DNA from: an uncultured Agathobacter sp.
Lineage (GTDB): Bacteria; Bacillota; Clostridia; Lachnospirales; Lachnospiraceae
Assembly: GCA_910587655.1 (NCBI GenBank)
Contig: CAJUND010000007.1
Span: 97,674-161,673, forward strand
Direction: 5' to 3'
Length of the DNA stretch: 64,000 bases
The notes beneath the pieces are model-generated. The model was given only the letters and a program-made list of their open reading frames with translations, was not told where the DNA came from and ran no database searches. The first letter of the stretch is position 1. Each line of letters starts with the position of its first letter. Position numbers and translations under genes: made by a program. Positions 40,966 to 50,153 of this stretch are shown here, piece after piece.

Positions 40966-41775
40966 TCACTGGTTATGTTTTCCCCAGAAATATGTTGCAA
41001 AATAGATAACGGACGCCAGAATCACTATCATCGGTCCGGTTGCCACGCTTGTGTAATAGGACAGCACCAGCCCCAGCACACCCGAAAACAGGGCAAAAAG
41101 CAGGGAAAAGAAATGGTATTCCCTCATATTTTCCGAAATATTGCGCGCGGACGCCGCAGGCAGAATTAAAAGTGCGTTGATAATTAAAATCCCCACCCAT
41201 TTAATGGAAAGTACCACGATTAAAGCAGTCAGCACTGCAAAAATATCATCCATCAGTTTTACCGGAATCCCTTTGCTTCCAGCCAGCGCTTTGTGGATAC
41301 AGACGGAATTGAGCCAGTTAAACCCGAAAAACCAGAATACGACGGTTACTACAAAAATCACCGCCAGATATCCGATTTCCTGTTTTGTAATGCTTAACAC
41401 ATCGCCGACAAGGATACTGGAATATCTGCTGAAATTTCCCCCTTTTGACAGAATCACAAGGCCGACTGCCACCGAGCAGGAAGAAAACACGGAAATAATT
41501 GTATCCACTGCTGTACTGCTTTCTGCTATTTTATTTAAAAGAAGGGCGAAAATAACGGCAAACACCACCATGGAAATACTGGTATTCTGCACGCCGAACA
41601 CCACCCCGGCGGCAATCCCGGTTAAGGCGGAATGTCCCAGTGCATCAGAAAAATAAGCCATTTTTTTATTGACAATCATGGTTCCCATCAGCCCGAACAG
41701 CGGCGTAATAATAATTACTGCGGCAAGGGCATTTTTCATAAAACCATATTCCAGCCAGGAGGTCCAGTCAGGCAT
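40966..41775 (-). CDS. znuB: Zinc/manganese ABC transporter permease
   Basis: 269-residue inner-membrane permease of the ABC-3 family with about eight helices and the coupling segment ALGHSALTGIAAGVVFG typical of ZnuB/AdcB/MntB. It overlaps the ATPase gene by eight bases. Zinc is favoured over manganese by the substrate-binding partner, but this is not certain. Confidence 0.9.
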   Translation of the reverse strand: MPDWTSWLEYGFMKNALAAVIIITPLFGLMGTMIVNKKMAYFSDALGHSALTGIAAGVVFGVQNTSISMVVFAVIFALLLNKIAESSTAVDTIISVFSSCSVAVGLVILSKGGNFSRYSSILVGDVLSITKQEIGYLAVIFVVTVVFWFFGFNWLNSVCIHKALAGSKGIPVKLMDDIFAVLTALIVVLSIKWVGILIINALLILPAASARNISENMREYHFFSLLFALFSGVLGLVLSYYTSVATGPMIVILASVIYFATYFWGKHNQ

Positions 41776-42541
41776 TTTCTTTTTCCTCCTTTATCCATCT
41801 TTCATCGTTACCGGCAGAGAATACTTCTTCAAACTCAGGGCTTCCATACACTTCCCGCACCGTGCCCTGCTTTACCACCGTCTGATCCAGAAGCACCACA
41901 TGGTCCGCATATTTTGCCACATAATCCAGGTCATGCGAAATCAGGATAATGGCAAGGTCATAATGTTTTTTCAGGTAGTCCATTGTCTGGAAGAAAAGCT
42001 CCATTCCGTTTTTGTCAATACCGGATACCGGCTCATCCAGTAGCAGCAGGTTCGGCTCATCCATAATCGCAAGGGACAAAAGCACGCGCTGCAGCTGCCC
42101 GCCGGAAAGGTTGCAGACCTGTTTGTCAATCAAATCCTCTGCCTCAAAAATCCGCAGGCTGCTTTTCATTCTTTCGTATACCTTCCTGCTTTTGGGAAGG
42201 AATACCGGATACCGGCTTTCAAAACCTGCAAGCAGGTCGTAGACGGAAACCGGCGTATTTTTTTCGATATTGACGGACTGCGGCACATAGCCGATTTTCA
42301 GCTTCTTCATCCTGCCGTTTTTCGTGTCCCGGAATTCAATGGAGCCCGTATGCCCGATATTGTTTAACATTGCCCGTACCAGCGTGGATTTCCCCGCGCC
42401 GTTTTTTCCAATCACTGCGTTTAAGGAACCGCAGTGAATATGCAGGTTCACATCAGAAAGTACCACCTGGTCGCCAAAACTTACTCCCAGATGGTTCACT
42501 TTGATACAGTGAAACCCGCAGGGATTTATTATTTTACGCAT
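41768..42541 (-). CDS. znuC: Zinc/manganese ABC transporter ATPase
   Basis: 257-residue ATPase: Walker A GKNGAGKSTL, signature LSGGQLQRVLL, Walker B LLLLDEPVSGID and switch His in LISHDLDY. Pairs with the overlapping permease gene and the binding protein upstream. Confidence 0.93.
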   Translation of the reverse strand: MRKIINPCGFHCIKVNHLGVSFGDQVVLSDVNLHIHCGSLNAVIGKNGAGKSTLVRAMLNNIGHTGSIEFRDTKNGRMKKLKIGYVPQSVNIEKNTPVSVYDLLAGFESRYPVFLPKSRKVYERMKSSLRIFEAEDLIDKQVCNLSGGQLQRVLLSLAIMDEPNLLLLDEPVSGIDKNGMELFFQTMDYLKKHYDLAIILISHDLDYVAKYADHVVLLDQTVVKQGTVREVYGSPEFEEVFSAGNDERWIKEEKENA

Positions 42542-42558
42542 TTACCTGCTCCTGTCTG

Positions 42559-43458
42559 TCATATTTCCTGCAGCAGATTTATATTCTGCTCCATGCCTTT
42601 TAAATAGCTGTCCTTTTCATACTCCCCGCGGTTTAACGGATTTAAATAGACAATCGTCACATCCGCTTCCTTTTGTACTGCATCTGCAACGCCTTTTCCA
42701 TACAGCTTCTCCGCAAGAATCAGATTTGCATTTTCATCCCGGACTGCGGAAAGCACCCCGGAAACCTCGCCTGCACTGACCGGACGTTCCTCGTCCAGAT
42801 CCAGCACACAGCTTACATTCATACCATAATCCTGCGCAATATAATCAAAGGCTTCATGAAATAAAACCACGTTTTTTCCAGACAGCTTCCTGACGGTATC
42901 CTGCTGCTTTTCCTGCAGTTTTATAAGCTTTTCATCATATTTTGCCGCATTCTTTCTGTACAGGTCTCCATGCACACGGTCCGCATCCGCCAGCCCCTCT
43001 GCAATCCCCTGGACCATATCCCGGTAGCAGGATACGCCAAGCCACGCATGGGCATTTGTTTCATCCCCGTCTGACAGAAGCTCCGCAAATTCACATGCCT
43101 CCACAATCACAAGATTTGGGTAGGCAGACGCCACATCCTTCATAAATGTTTCGATACCCCCGCCGTTTACAATAAATACATCCGCCGTGCTTAACAGCTT
43201 CATATCCTCCGGCGTAAGCTGGAAATCATGCAGGCATCCGGTCTGCGGCTCGCTTAAATTTTGCAGCCTGACATTTTCGGCGTCCCCGATGACATTCATG
43301 GCAGCTATATACACCGGATAAAACGATGTGACAACCGTAATCTCTTTTTCCTGCGGCTTCTGACCGGAAAATCCGGCATAAAGCGTGGTAAATCCTATGG
43401 AAACAGCAAGAATGGCAGACAGCATGACGGCAGTAAACAGGTATTTATTCTTCCACAT
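42559..43458 (-). CDS. znuA: Zinc/manganese ABC transporter substrate-binding protein
   Basis: 299-residue cluster-A-I binding protein with an N-terminal membrane anchor (about 7-29) and no clear lipobox. Likely metal ligands are His of CLHDFQLTP, NAHAWLG and LFHEAFDY. The His-rich loop of many ZnuA proteins is missing. Its ATG overlaps the engB stop (TAATG), so it is coupled to engB and no zinc-specific promoter or Zur site is evident at the start of the transporter genes. Confidence 0.88.
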   Translation of the reverse strand: MWKNKYLFTAVMLSAILAVSIGFTTLYAGFSGQKPQEKEITVVTSFYPVYIAAMNVIGDAENVRLQNLSEPQTGCLHDFQLTPEDMKLLSTADVFIVNGGGIETFMKDVASAYPNLVIVEACEFAELLSDGDETNAHAWLGVSCYRDMVQGIAEGLADADRVHGDLYRKNAAKYDEKLIKLQEKQQDTVRKLSGKNVVLFHEAFDYIAQDYGMNVSCVLDLDEERPVSAGEVSGVLSAVRDENANLILAEKLYGKGVADAVQKEADVTIVYLNPLNRGEYEKDSYLKGMEQNINLLQEI

Positions 43459-44243
43459 TATTTTTTCTTCTTTCCTTTCGCTTTCTTTCCTGCTGCCTTT
43501 TTCGCCTGCGCCTTACGCAGTGTCTTTTTTGCCACCGGATGACCGCTTGTCTTCCATCTCTGTTTTTTCTCTGTCGTTTTTTCAGAAATTGTGTCAGTTG
43601 TTGATTTTTTCCCTTCATTTGATGCATTTCGTGAAGGATTTCCCTTCAAATCATCCGGTAAATCAACAAACGATTCCACTGCTTCCCAGATTTCCTCCCA
43701 GCCCTGCCTTGTTTCCGCAGAAAAAGGAATCACGGCTGCATCCGCCTGGAGTTTAAGCCCGGTCTTTAACATCTGCAGATGCCGGTTTAACTGGGAACGC
43801 TTGATTTTATCCGCCTTTGTGGCAATAATCACAGGCTCAAATCCCTGGTGCAGAATCCACTGGTACATCATTTTATCATCATCCGATGGTTCATGCCTGA
43901 TATCAACCAGAAGAAACACTGCTTTCAGACGGGTGGAAACATGAAGGTAATTTTCAATCATCTGTCCCCATTTTGCCTTGATTTCCACATGTGCTTTTGC
44001 ATACCCGTATCCCGGCAGGTCCACCAGGTACACAGCGTCATTAATATTGTAAAAATTTATGGTCTGCGTCTTCCCCGGCTGTGCAGAAATCCGCGCCAGC
44101 GCTTTCCGGTTCATCAGGGAATTAATTAACGAAGATTTTCCCACATTGGATTTTCCTGCAAACGCCACCTCATCATGCAGATTCTCCGGAATTGTACTTG
44201 TAATTCCGCACACGGTCTCAAGGTTCACATTTTTTATTACCAT
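43458..44243 (-). CDS. engB: Ribosome-biogenesis GTPase EngB with long basic tail
   Basis: Essential GTPase for large-subunit assembly. Residues 1-200 are the EngB G domain: GKSNVGKSSLINSL (G1), the G2/G3 region QPGKTQTINFY and DLPGYGYA, TKADKI (G4) and FSAETRQG (G5). A further ~60 residues are rich in Lys, Ser and Thr and end AAGKKAKGKKKK, an extension absent from typical 195-210-residue homologues and probably RNA-binding. The ATG at 44243 is chosen over a longer frame to 44285, which overlaps lon. Confidence 0.95.
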   Translation of the reverse strand: MVIKNVNLETVCGITSTIPENLHDEVAFAGKSNVGKSSLINSLMNRKALARISAQPGKTQTINFYNINDAVYLVDLPGYGYAKAHVEIKAKWGQMIENYLHVSTRLKAVFLLVDIRHEPSDDDKMMYQWILHQGFEPVIIATKADKIKRSQLNRHLQMLKTGLKLQADAAVIPFSAETRQGWEEIWEAVESFVDLPDDLKGNPSRNASNEGKKSTTDTISEKTTEKKQRWKTSGHPVAKKTLRKAQAKKAAGKKAKGKKKK

Positions 44244-44277
44244 TGATATCCTCCCTTTAAGCAGTAAAGGCAGCCCT

Positions 44278-46599
44278 TTATACAAAGGCAGCCTTTATCA
44301 CCTGATCCATGTGCTCTACCAGAAGTATCTCCATTCCTTCCGTGATTTCTTCCGATATTTCACCCAGATCCTTTTCATTTTCTTTTGGAATGCAGACTGT
44401 ACGCATTCCTGCATTTTTTGCCGCAAGAAGTTTTTCTTTCAGTCCTCCGATTGGAAGCACGCGGCCCCGCAGCGTAATTTCACCTGTCATCGCAATGTCC
44501 GCACGGACCGGATGGCTGGTTACCGCGGACAGAATCGCCAGCGCCATGGTGATTCCTGCTGACGGTCCGTCTTTTGGCACAGCTCCCTCCGGAATATGGA
44601 TGTGTATTTCATTCTCTGTAAAAAATTCAGGCTTAATTCCATAGTCTGCACTGATGGAACGGATATAGCTGATTCCCGCACGGGCAGACTCTTTCATAAC
44701 GTCTCCCAGCTTTCCGGTCAGCACAAGATTTCCCTTTCCGGGCATTACATTCACTTCTATTTCAAGCGTCACACCGCCGACGCTGGTCCATGCCAGCCCA
44801 CGGACGATGCCGACCTCGTTTTTCTTGTTTTTCTTATCCTGGCGGTATTTGGGAGTACCAAGAAACTCCTCCAGGTTCGTGGCTGAAACACGGACCTTTT
44901 CTTCCTTTCCCTCATAGAGCTTTCTTGCGCTCTTTCGGCAGATTTCCCCGATTCTGCGTTCCAGTCCCCGCACGCCCGCTTCTTTTGTATAAAATGAAAT
45001 CATCTGGCGCAGCGCCTTGTCCGTAATTTTCAGCTGGTCCTCTGCAATTCCATTGCGTTTCAGCTGCTTTGCAACCAGATGTTTCTTCGCTATATGGAAT
45101 TTTTCATTTTCCGTATAACTGCTGACGTCGATAATTTCCATACGGTCCATAAGCGGACGGGGAATATCCTGTGCGGAATTTGCGCTTGCAATAAAAAGCA
45201 CCTCTGACAAATCCACCGGAAGCTCCACATAGTGGTCGCGGAATTTATGGTTCTGCTCCATATCCAGTACTTCAAGCATTGCAGAAGCCGTATCTCCCTT
45301 GTAATCGCTGCTCATTTTGTCAATTTCGTCCAGCAGCATCAGCGGGTTTTTCACTCCTGCCGTCCGAAGTCCTGCAACAATGCGTCCCGGCATGGCTCCC
45401 ACATAGGTTCTTCTGTGTCCCCTGATTTCTGCTTCATCCCTGACGCCGCCCAGGGATATGCGCACATATTTTTTGTCAAGCGCCCGTGCAATTGAACGGG
45501 CAATACTGGTCTTTCCTGTTCCGGGAGGTCCCAGCAGACAAATGACGGGGCTTTCTCCCTTGCCGGTCAGGCTGCGGACTGCGAGAAATTCCAGCACACG
45601 CTCCTTTACCTTTTCCAGACCGTAATGGTCCTCATCCAGTATTTTCTCCGCCTGAGCCAGATCCTTGTTATCCTCTGACATTTTATCCCATGGAAGCTCT
45701 AACAGTGTTTCGATATACCCGCGGCTTACCGTGCTTTCCGATGAATTTGCGGATATTCCCTTAAAACGGACGATTTCTTTATGAATCCGTTCTTTTACCT
45801 TATCCGACGCCTGAAGCTCTGCAAGCTTATTTTCATACTCATGGGCGTCTGAATCGGTATTCGTTTCCCCCAGCTCTTCCCGGATTACTGCCATCTGCTC
45901 GCGCAGCACATAATCCTTCTGGTTTTTATCCACACGCTCCTGCACCTTTTTCTGGAAATCCCCGCGGATTTTTAGGATTTCACTCTCCTGCATCAGGATA
46001 ACCATCAGTACCTCATAGCGCTTGGACAACGCAACCGCTTCCAGAACCTCCTGCTTGCAGGTATACGCCACCGGCAGGTTATTCGTGATATAATCTATTA
46101 ATGCAGATAAATCACGGATACCTTTTACCTGGCTTAAAATATCCTGCCCGATTTTTCCATGCAGATGGGCATACTGAAAAAAGGCATCCTTCACATCCAC
46201 AACCAGCGCCCGGACTGACTCCGGTTCCAGATCCAGCGCCTCGTCGTCCCCGCTGGAAACGACGTGCGCCAGTGGAAACCCTTTCTCTCCTTCATATTCA
46301 TATTCACACAGTCTGGCACGGGTCATTCCCTCAACCAGAATCCGAACAATTCCTCTCTGTAGTTTTGCCACCTGCCTGATCTGTGCAATGGTTCCCATGT
46401 CATAAAGATGGGAAATATCCGGATTTTCCTGGTCGTTATCTTTCTGTGTTACGATAAAAATCCGTTCGTCCGTATTCATTGCCTTTTCAACGGCACGTAC
46501 CGAACGCCCCCTGCCAATATCAAAATGGGCAATCATGCCCGGTAAAATCGTTATTCCACGTAATGCCACAGCAGGCATGGCAAGCTTATTTTCTTCCAC
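44278..46599 (-). CDS. lon: ATP-dependent protease La
   Basis: 773-residue Lon protease, cytoplasmic. Order: N-terminal substrate domain (1-200), coiled coil, AAA+ module ([24 protein letters not shown]), and the protease domain with catalytic Ser in [15 protein letters not shown] and the Lys about 43 residues later. It lies 15 bases after clpX, in the common tig-clpP-clpX-lon-engB order. Confidence 0.97.
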   Translation of the reverse strand: MEENKLAMPAVALRGITILPGMIAHFDIGRGRSVRAVEKAMNTDERIFIVTQKDNDQENPDISHLYDMGTIAQIRQVAKLQRGIVRILVEGMTRARLCEYEYEGEKGFPLAHVVSSGDDEALDLEPESVRALVVDVKDAFFQYAHLHGKIGQDILSQVKGIRDLSALIDYITNNLPVAYTCKQEVLEAVALSKRYEVLMVILMQESEILKIRGDFQKKVQERVDKNQKDYVLREQMAVIREELGETNTDSDAHEYENKLAELQASDKVKERIHKEIVRFKGISANSSESTVSRGYIETLLELPWDKMSEDNKDLAQAEKILDEDHYGLEKVKERVLEFLAVRSLTGKGESPVICLLGPPGTGKTSIARSIARALDKKYVRISLGGVRDEAEIRGHRRTYVGAMPGRIVAGLRTAGVKNPLMLLDEIDKMSSDYKGDTASAMLEVLDMEQNHKFRDHYVELPVDLSEVLFIASANSAQDIPRPLMDRMEIIDVSSYTENEKFHIAKKHLVAKQLKRNGIAEDQLKITDKALRQMISFYTKEAGVRGLERRIGEICRKSARKLYEGKEEKVRVSATNLEEFLGTPKYRQDKKNKKNEVGIVRGLAWTSVGGVTLEIEVNVMPGKGNLVLTGKLGDVMKESARAGISYIRSISADYGIKPEFFTENEIHIHIPEGAVPKDGPSAGITMALAILSAVTSHPVRADIAMTGEITLRGRVLPIGGLKEKLLAAKNAGMRTVCIPKENEKDLGEISEEITEGMEILLVEHMDQVIKAAFV

Positions 46600-46614
46600 C
46601 TGTATTACTCCTGA

Positions 46615-47910
46615 TCAGGACGCAAGCTCTTCTTTTTTTCCGCCCTTATTTTTTATGCCAAGAATCTTCTCATCTCCTGCAGACAGGTTTTTTTCCACGT
46701 ACTCCCGGTCAATCACGCATCTGCTGATGGATTCATCCGAAGGAACCTGGTACATCAGATCCAGCATCACAGTCTCCATAATTGCACGCAGTCCTCTTGC
46801 CCCGGTCTCACGCTCCAGTGCCTTGTCTGCAATTGTTTCAATCGCACTTTCTTCAAATTCCAGACCGACGCCGTCCAGCTCCAGCAGCTTGGTATACTGC
46901 TTCACCAGTGAATTTTTCGGTTCTTTCAGAATCCTTATCAGTGCATCACGGTCCAGCGAATCAAGCGAAACCGTAATCGGCACACGCCCGATAAATTCCG
47001 GTATCAGTCCAAATTTCACAAAATCCTGCGGAAGTGCATGACGGAATGCCTCTCCGACATTAATGTCCCCCTTTGCCCTTACCTCTGCATTAAAACCGAT
47101 TGCGGAAGCATCCAGACGGGAATCAACAATCTTTTCCAGTCCGTCAAATGCACCGCCGCAGATAAACAGGATATTGGTGGTATCAATCGGAATCAGCTCC
47201 TGCTGCGGATGCTTGCGGCCTCCCTGCGGCGGAACAGATGCAACCGTTCCCTCCAGAATCTTAAGAAGCGCCTGCTGCACACCCTCACCGGATACATCCC
47301 TCGTAATGGATACGTTTTCCGACTTTTTGGTAATCTTGTCAATCTCGTCAATATATATGATTCCATGCTGTGCACGCTCAATATCATAATCTGCCGACTG
47401 AATCAGTTTCAGCAGAATATTTTCCACATCCTCGCCCACATAGCCGGCTTCCGTCAGCGTCGTTGCATCTGCAATTGCAAACGGAACGTTTAAAACCCTT
47501 GCAAGCGTCTGTGCCAGAAGCGTCTTTCCGGAACCGGTCGGTCCAAGCATCAGGATATTGCTTTTCTGCAGCTCCACATCCAGACTCATTCCTGCCAGCA
47601 CGCGCTTGTAATGGTTATATACTGCAACAGAAAGTACTTTTTTTGCCTGGTCCTGGCCAATGATATAGTCGTCCAGAAATGACTTTAATTCTTCCGGCTT
47701 TAAAAGATTGATTTCTTCTCCCGCAGAAACTGCGATGCGTTCTTCCACACCTTCTTCTTCAATAATTTCTGCGCAGATATCCACGCATTCATCACAGATA
47801 AACGCCCCGTTCGGACCGGAAATCAGTCTTCCGACCTGTTCCTGTGTCTTGCCGCAAAAAGAGCAGCGGATCCTTCCATCATTATTTTTTCCTGTCGTTG
47901 TTTTTTCCAT
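46615..47910 (-). CDS. clpX: ClpX unfoldase
   Basis: ATPase subunit of ClpXP, 431 residues. The N-terminal zinc-binding domain has four cysteines (CSFCGKTQ and CDECVDIC), followed by AAA+ Walker [16 protein letters not shown], Walker [11 protein letters not shown] and the ClpP-binding IGF-type loop region. Start at 47910 is favoured (GGTGG upstream) over 47925. Confidence 0.97.
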   Translation of the reverse strand: MEKTTTGKNNDGRIRCSFCGKTQEQVGRLISGPNGAFICDECVDICAEIIEEEGVEERIAVSAGEEINLLKPEELKSFLDDYIIGQDQAKKVLSVAVYNHYKRVLAGMSLDVELQKSNILMLGPTGSGKTLLAQTLARVLNVPFAIADATTLTEAGYVGEDVENILLKLIQSADYDIERAQHGIIYIDEIDKITKKSENVSITRDVSGEGVQQALLKILEGTVASVPPQGGRKHPQQELIPIDTTNILFICGGAFDGLEKIVDSRLDASAIGFNAEVRAKGDINVGEAFRHALPQDFVKFGLIPEFIGRVPITVSLDSLDRDALIRILKEPKNSLVKQYTKLLELDGVGLEFEESAIETIADKALERETGARGLRAIMETVMLDLMYQVPSDESISRCVIDREYVEKNLSAGDEKILGIKNKGGKKEELAS

Positions 47911-47925
47911 ATTACCACCTAACAC

Positions 47926-47954
47926 AATGCCTCCGGCAGACTGCCAGAGGCATT
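47926..47954. other. Strong hairpin between clpP and clpX
   Basis: AATGCCTCCGGCAG and CTGCCAGAGGCATT form a 14-bp stem with one mismatch and a one-base centre. No T-tract follows, so it is more likely an mRNA processing/stability element or a weak attenuator than a terminator. Confidence 0.55.
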
Positions 47955-47963
47955 ACCCTTTCC

Positions 47964-48545
47964 TTACCGGTTCGTAATCACTCCATCAATTAAGCCATAC
48001 TCTGCCGCTTCCTCTGCCGACATATAATTATCACGCTCGGTATCAGCAGCAATTACCTCATAAGGCCTGCCTGTATTTGCAGCCAGAATTTCGTTTAACC
48101 GCTTTTTGGTTTTTAAGATGTTTTCTGCCGCAATCTGAATCTCGGTTGCCTGCCCTTTGGCGCCGCCGGACGGCTGGTGAATCATAATCTCCGCATTCGG
48201 AAGGGCAAACCGCTTTCCTTTTGTTCCTCCTGCCAGAAGAAATGCTCCCATGCTTGCTGCAAGACCAATACAGATTGTTGAAACATCACATTTGATGTAC
48301 TGCATGGTATCATAAATTGCAAGACCGGCAGTTACCATTCCGCCCGGAGAATTAATATACAGCTGGATATCTTTTCCAGGGTCCTCTGATTCCAGGAAAA
48401 GAAGCTGCGCAACAACAAGGCTTGCCGTCGTCTCATTTACCTCTTCCCCCAGAAAAATAATTCTGTCTTTTAAAAGGCGGGAGTATATATCGTAGCTTCT
48501 CTCCCCCCTGCTCGTCTGTTCCACAACGTAAGGTACCAAACTCAT
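47964..48545 (-). CDS. clpP: ClpP protease subunit
   Basis: 193-residue serine peptidase forming the ClpXP chamber. Catalytic Ser in [11 protein letters not shown], His in [11 protein letters not shown], and Asp in the C-terminal third; N-terminal loop [13 protein letters not shown]. Follows tig, separated by a terminator, and precedes clpX. Confidence 0.97.
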   Translation of the reverse strand: MSLVPYVVEQTSRGERSYDIYSRLLKDRIIFLGEEVNETTASLVVAQLLFLESEDPGKDIQLYINSPGGMVTAGLAIYDTMQYIKCDVSTICIGLAASMGAFLLAGGTKGKRFALPNAEIMIHQPSGGAKGQATEIQIAAENILKTKKRLNEILAANTGRPYEVIAADTERDNYMSAEEAAEYGLIDGVITNR

Positions 48546-48596
48546 AATTCATGCCTCCATAATTGTAATACTGCATAAGAAGTATAAAAGTGTAAA

Positions 48597-48631
48597 AGAC
48601 CAATCTGGTCTGTGAAAGACCAGACCAGTCT
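48597..48631 (-). terminator. Terminator between tig and clpP
   Basis: AGACCAATCTGGTCT and AGACCAGACCAGTCT give a 15-bp stem with three G-U pairs in RNA and a 5-base loop; on the minus strand TTTTACACTTTT follows. Confidence 0.65.
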
Positions 48632-48651
48632 GTCTGTTTTTGCATCTGGAA

Positions 48652-49992
48652 TTATTCTGCCTCAGCCTCGGCTTCTGCTTCTTTTTCCTTTTTACTCTTT
48701 GCCTTTGCCCGTTCCTTAATATTTTCCATAATAAGGTCTGCAGCCTTTGAAAGCTCCAGCTCTTTTTTCATGGATTCTTTTTCAGAATCACCCATAAGGT
48801 CTTTGAGTTTATCCGCCTCCATGCCGTAGCCTGCAGCCATTTTTTCAATTTCTGCCTCCAGTTCCTCTTCGGTTGCCTGGATGTTTTCTTCCTCTGCAAT
48901 CTTTTCCAGAACAAGGCTGCTCTTAATCCGTGAAATGGCTTCCGGACGAACCTGGTCCATCAGCGCATCAACGGTAAGACCTGAAAACTGTAAATACTGC
49001 TCCATGGAAAGTCCGCTCTGGGCAATCCTCTGGGCAAATTCATCAAGCATTGTCTCGCACTGTGTTTCAATCATGGCATCTGGAATATCCATTTTGGATT
49101 TGTCAATAATCTTCTGGATTGCCTCGTCCTCTTTGGTTCTTCTGGCTTCTTCCTGCTTCTGCTCCTCAAGCCTTTTCTTTACGCTTTCCCTGTACTCGGC
49201 AAGCGTATCAAACTCAGAAACATCCTGCGCGAACTCATCATCCAGCTCCGGAAGCTCCTTTGTTTTTACTTCATTAATCTTAACCTTAAATACAGCTGCC
49301 TTTCCCGCAAGCTCCGCTGCCTGGTACTGCTCCGGGAAAGTAACGTTTACTTCAACATCCTCTCCGGCGTTCTTTCCAATCAGCTGTTCCTCAAAATTGT
49401 CAATAAATGTATGGGAACCAATGACCAGCGGATGGTTTTCACCTTTGCCGCCTTCAAATGCAACGCCGTCAACAAAGCCTTCAAAATCAATCACTGCTGT
49501 ATCCCCGTCTGCAACCGGTCTGTCTGATACAGTAATGATTCTGGCATTATTGTCGCGTTCTTTTTCCAGTTCGGCATCCACATCCTCTTCACTGACAGAT
49601 GTATCAATCTTTGTAACGGTCACGCCCATGTATTTGCCAAGCGTCACTTCCGGCTTTACTGCAACTTCTGCAGTAAAAATAAATGGCTGGCCTTTTTCAA
49701 TCTGGACCACATCCACGGTCGGACGGGACACGATATCAATACCGCTCTCGTCAACTGCTGCCGCATAATTCTGCTGCATCAGTGCATTTGCCGCATCTTC
49801 GTAAAAAACCTCTGCACCATATATCTTTTCAATCATCGCCCTCGGAACTTTTCCTTTACGGAATCCCTGGATGCTGATCTGCCCTTTCTGTTTCTGGTAA
49901 GCAGCCTCAATTGCCTTATCCAGTTCCTCTGCCGGAAGCTCGATGGTAAGTTTTGCCATATTCTTCTCTAAATTTTCAACCTGTACACTCAT
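48652..49992 (-). CDS. tig: Trigger factor
   Basis: Ribosome-bound chaperone and prolyl isomerase, 446 residues. The N-terminal ribosome-binding loop is visible as GFRKGKVPR, the FKBP domain spans about 150-245 (DTAVIDFEGFVDGVAFEGG), and the C-terminal arms end in a Glu/Ala/Lys-rich tail. The ATG at 49992 is preceded by GGAGG. First gene of the tig-clpP-clpX-lon cluster. Confidence 0.97.
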   Translation of the reverse strand: MSVQVENLEKNMAKLTIELPAEELDKAIEAAYQKQKGQISIQGFRKGKVPRAMIEKIYGAEVFYEDAANALMQQNYAAAVDESGIDIVSRPTVDVVQIEKGQPFIFTAEVAVKPEVTLGKYMGVTVTKIDTSVSEEDVDAELEKERDNNARIITVSDRPVADGDTAVIDFEGFVDGVAFEGGKGENHPLVIGSHTFIDNFEEQLIGKNAGEDVEVNVTFPEQYQAAELAGKAAVFKVKINEVKTKELPELDDEFAQDVSEFDTLAEYRESVKKRLEEQKQEEARRTKEDEAIQKIIDKSKMDIPDAMIETQCETMLDEFAQRIAQSGLSMEQYLQFSGLTVDALMDQVRPEAISRIKSSLVLEKIAEEENIQATEEELEAEIEKMAAGYGMEADKLKDLMGDSEKESMKKELELSKAADLIMENIKERAKAKSKKEKEAEAEAEAE

Positions 49993-50086
49993 TCTAACTG
50001 TTTCCTCCTTAAAAAATAACTTCATGTACAATCTATTTCATGTCATGCCATGCTGCACTCTAATTCATAACTACAGTCATTTATGC

Positions 50087-50116
50087 ATTATAACATAACA
50101 AACGGCACTTTGCCAA
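50087..50116 (-). promoter_or_regulatory. Promoter of tig
   Basis: TTGGCA (50111-50116), 18-base spacer and TATAAT (50087-50092) preceded by TGT (extended -10), minus strand; a leader of about 85 bases follows. Confidence 0.7.
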
Positions 50117-50153
50117 GTGTTTTTTACACTGTATGGAAAAAACATGGGGATAC

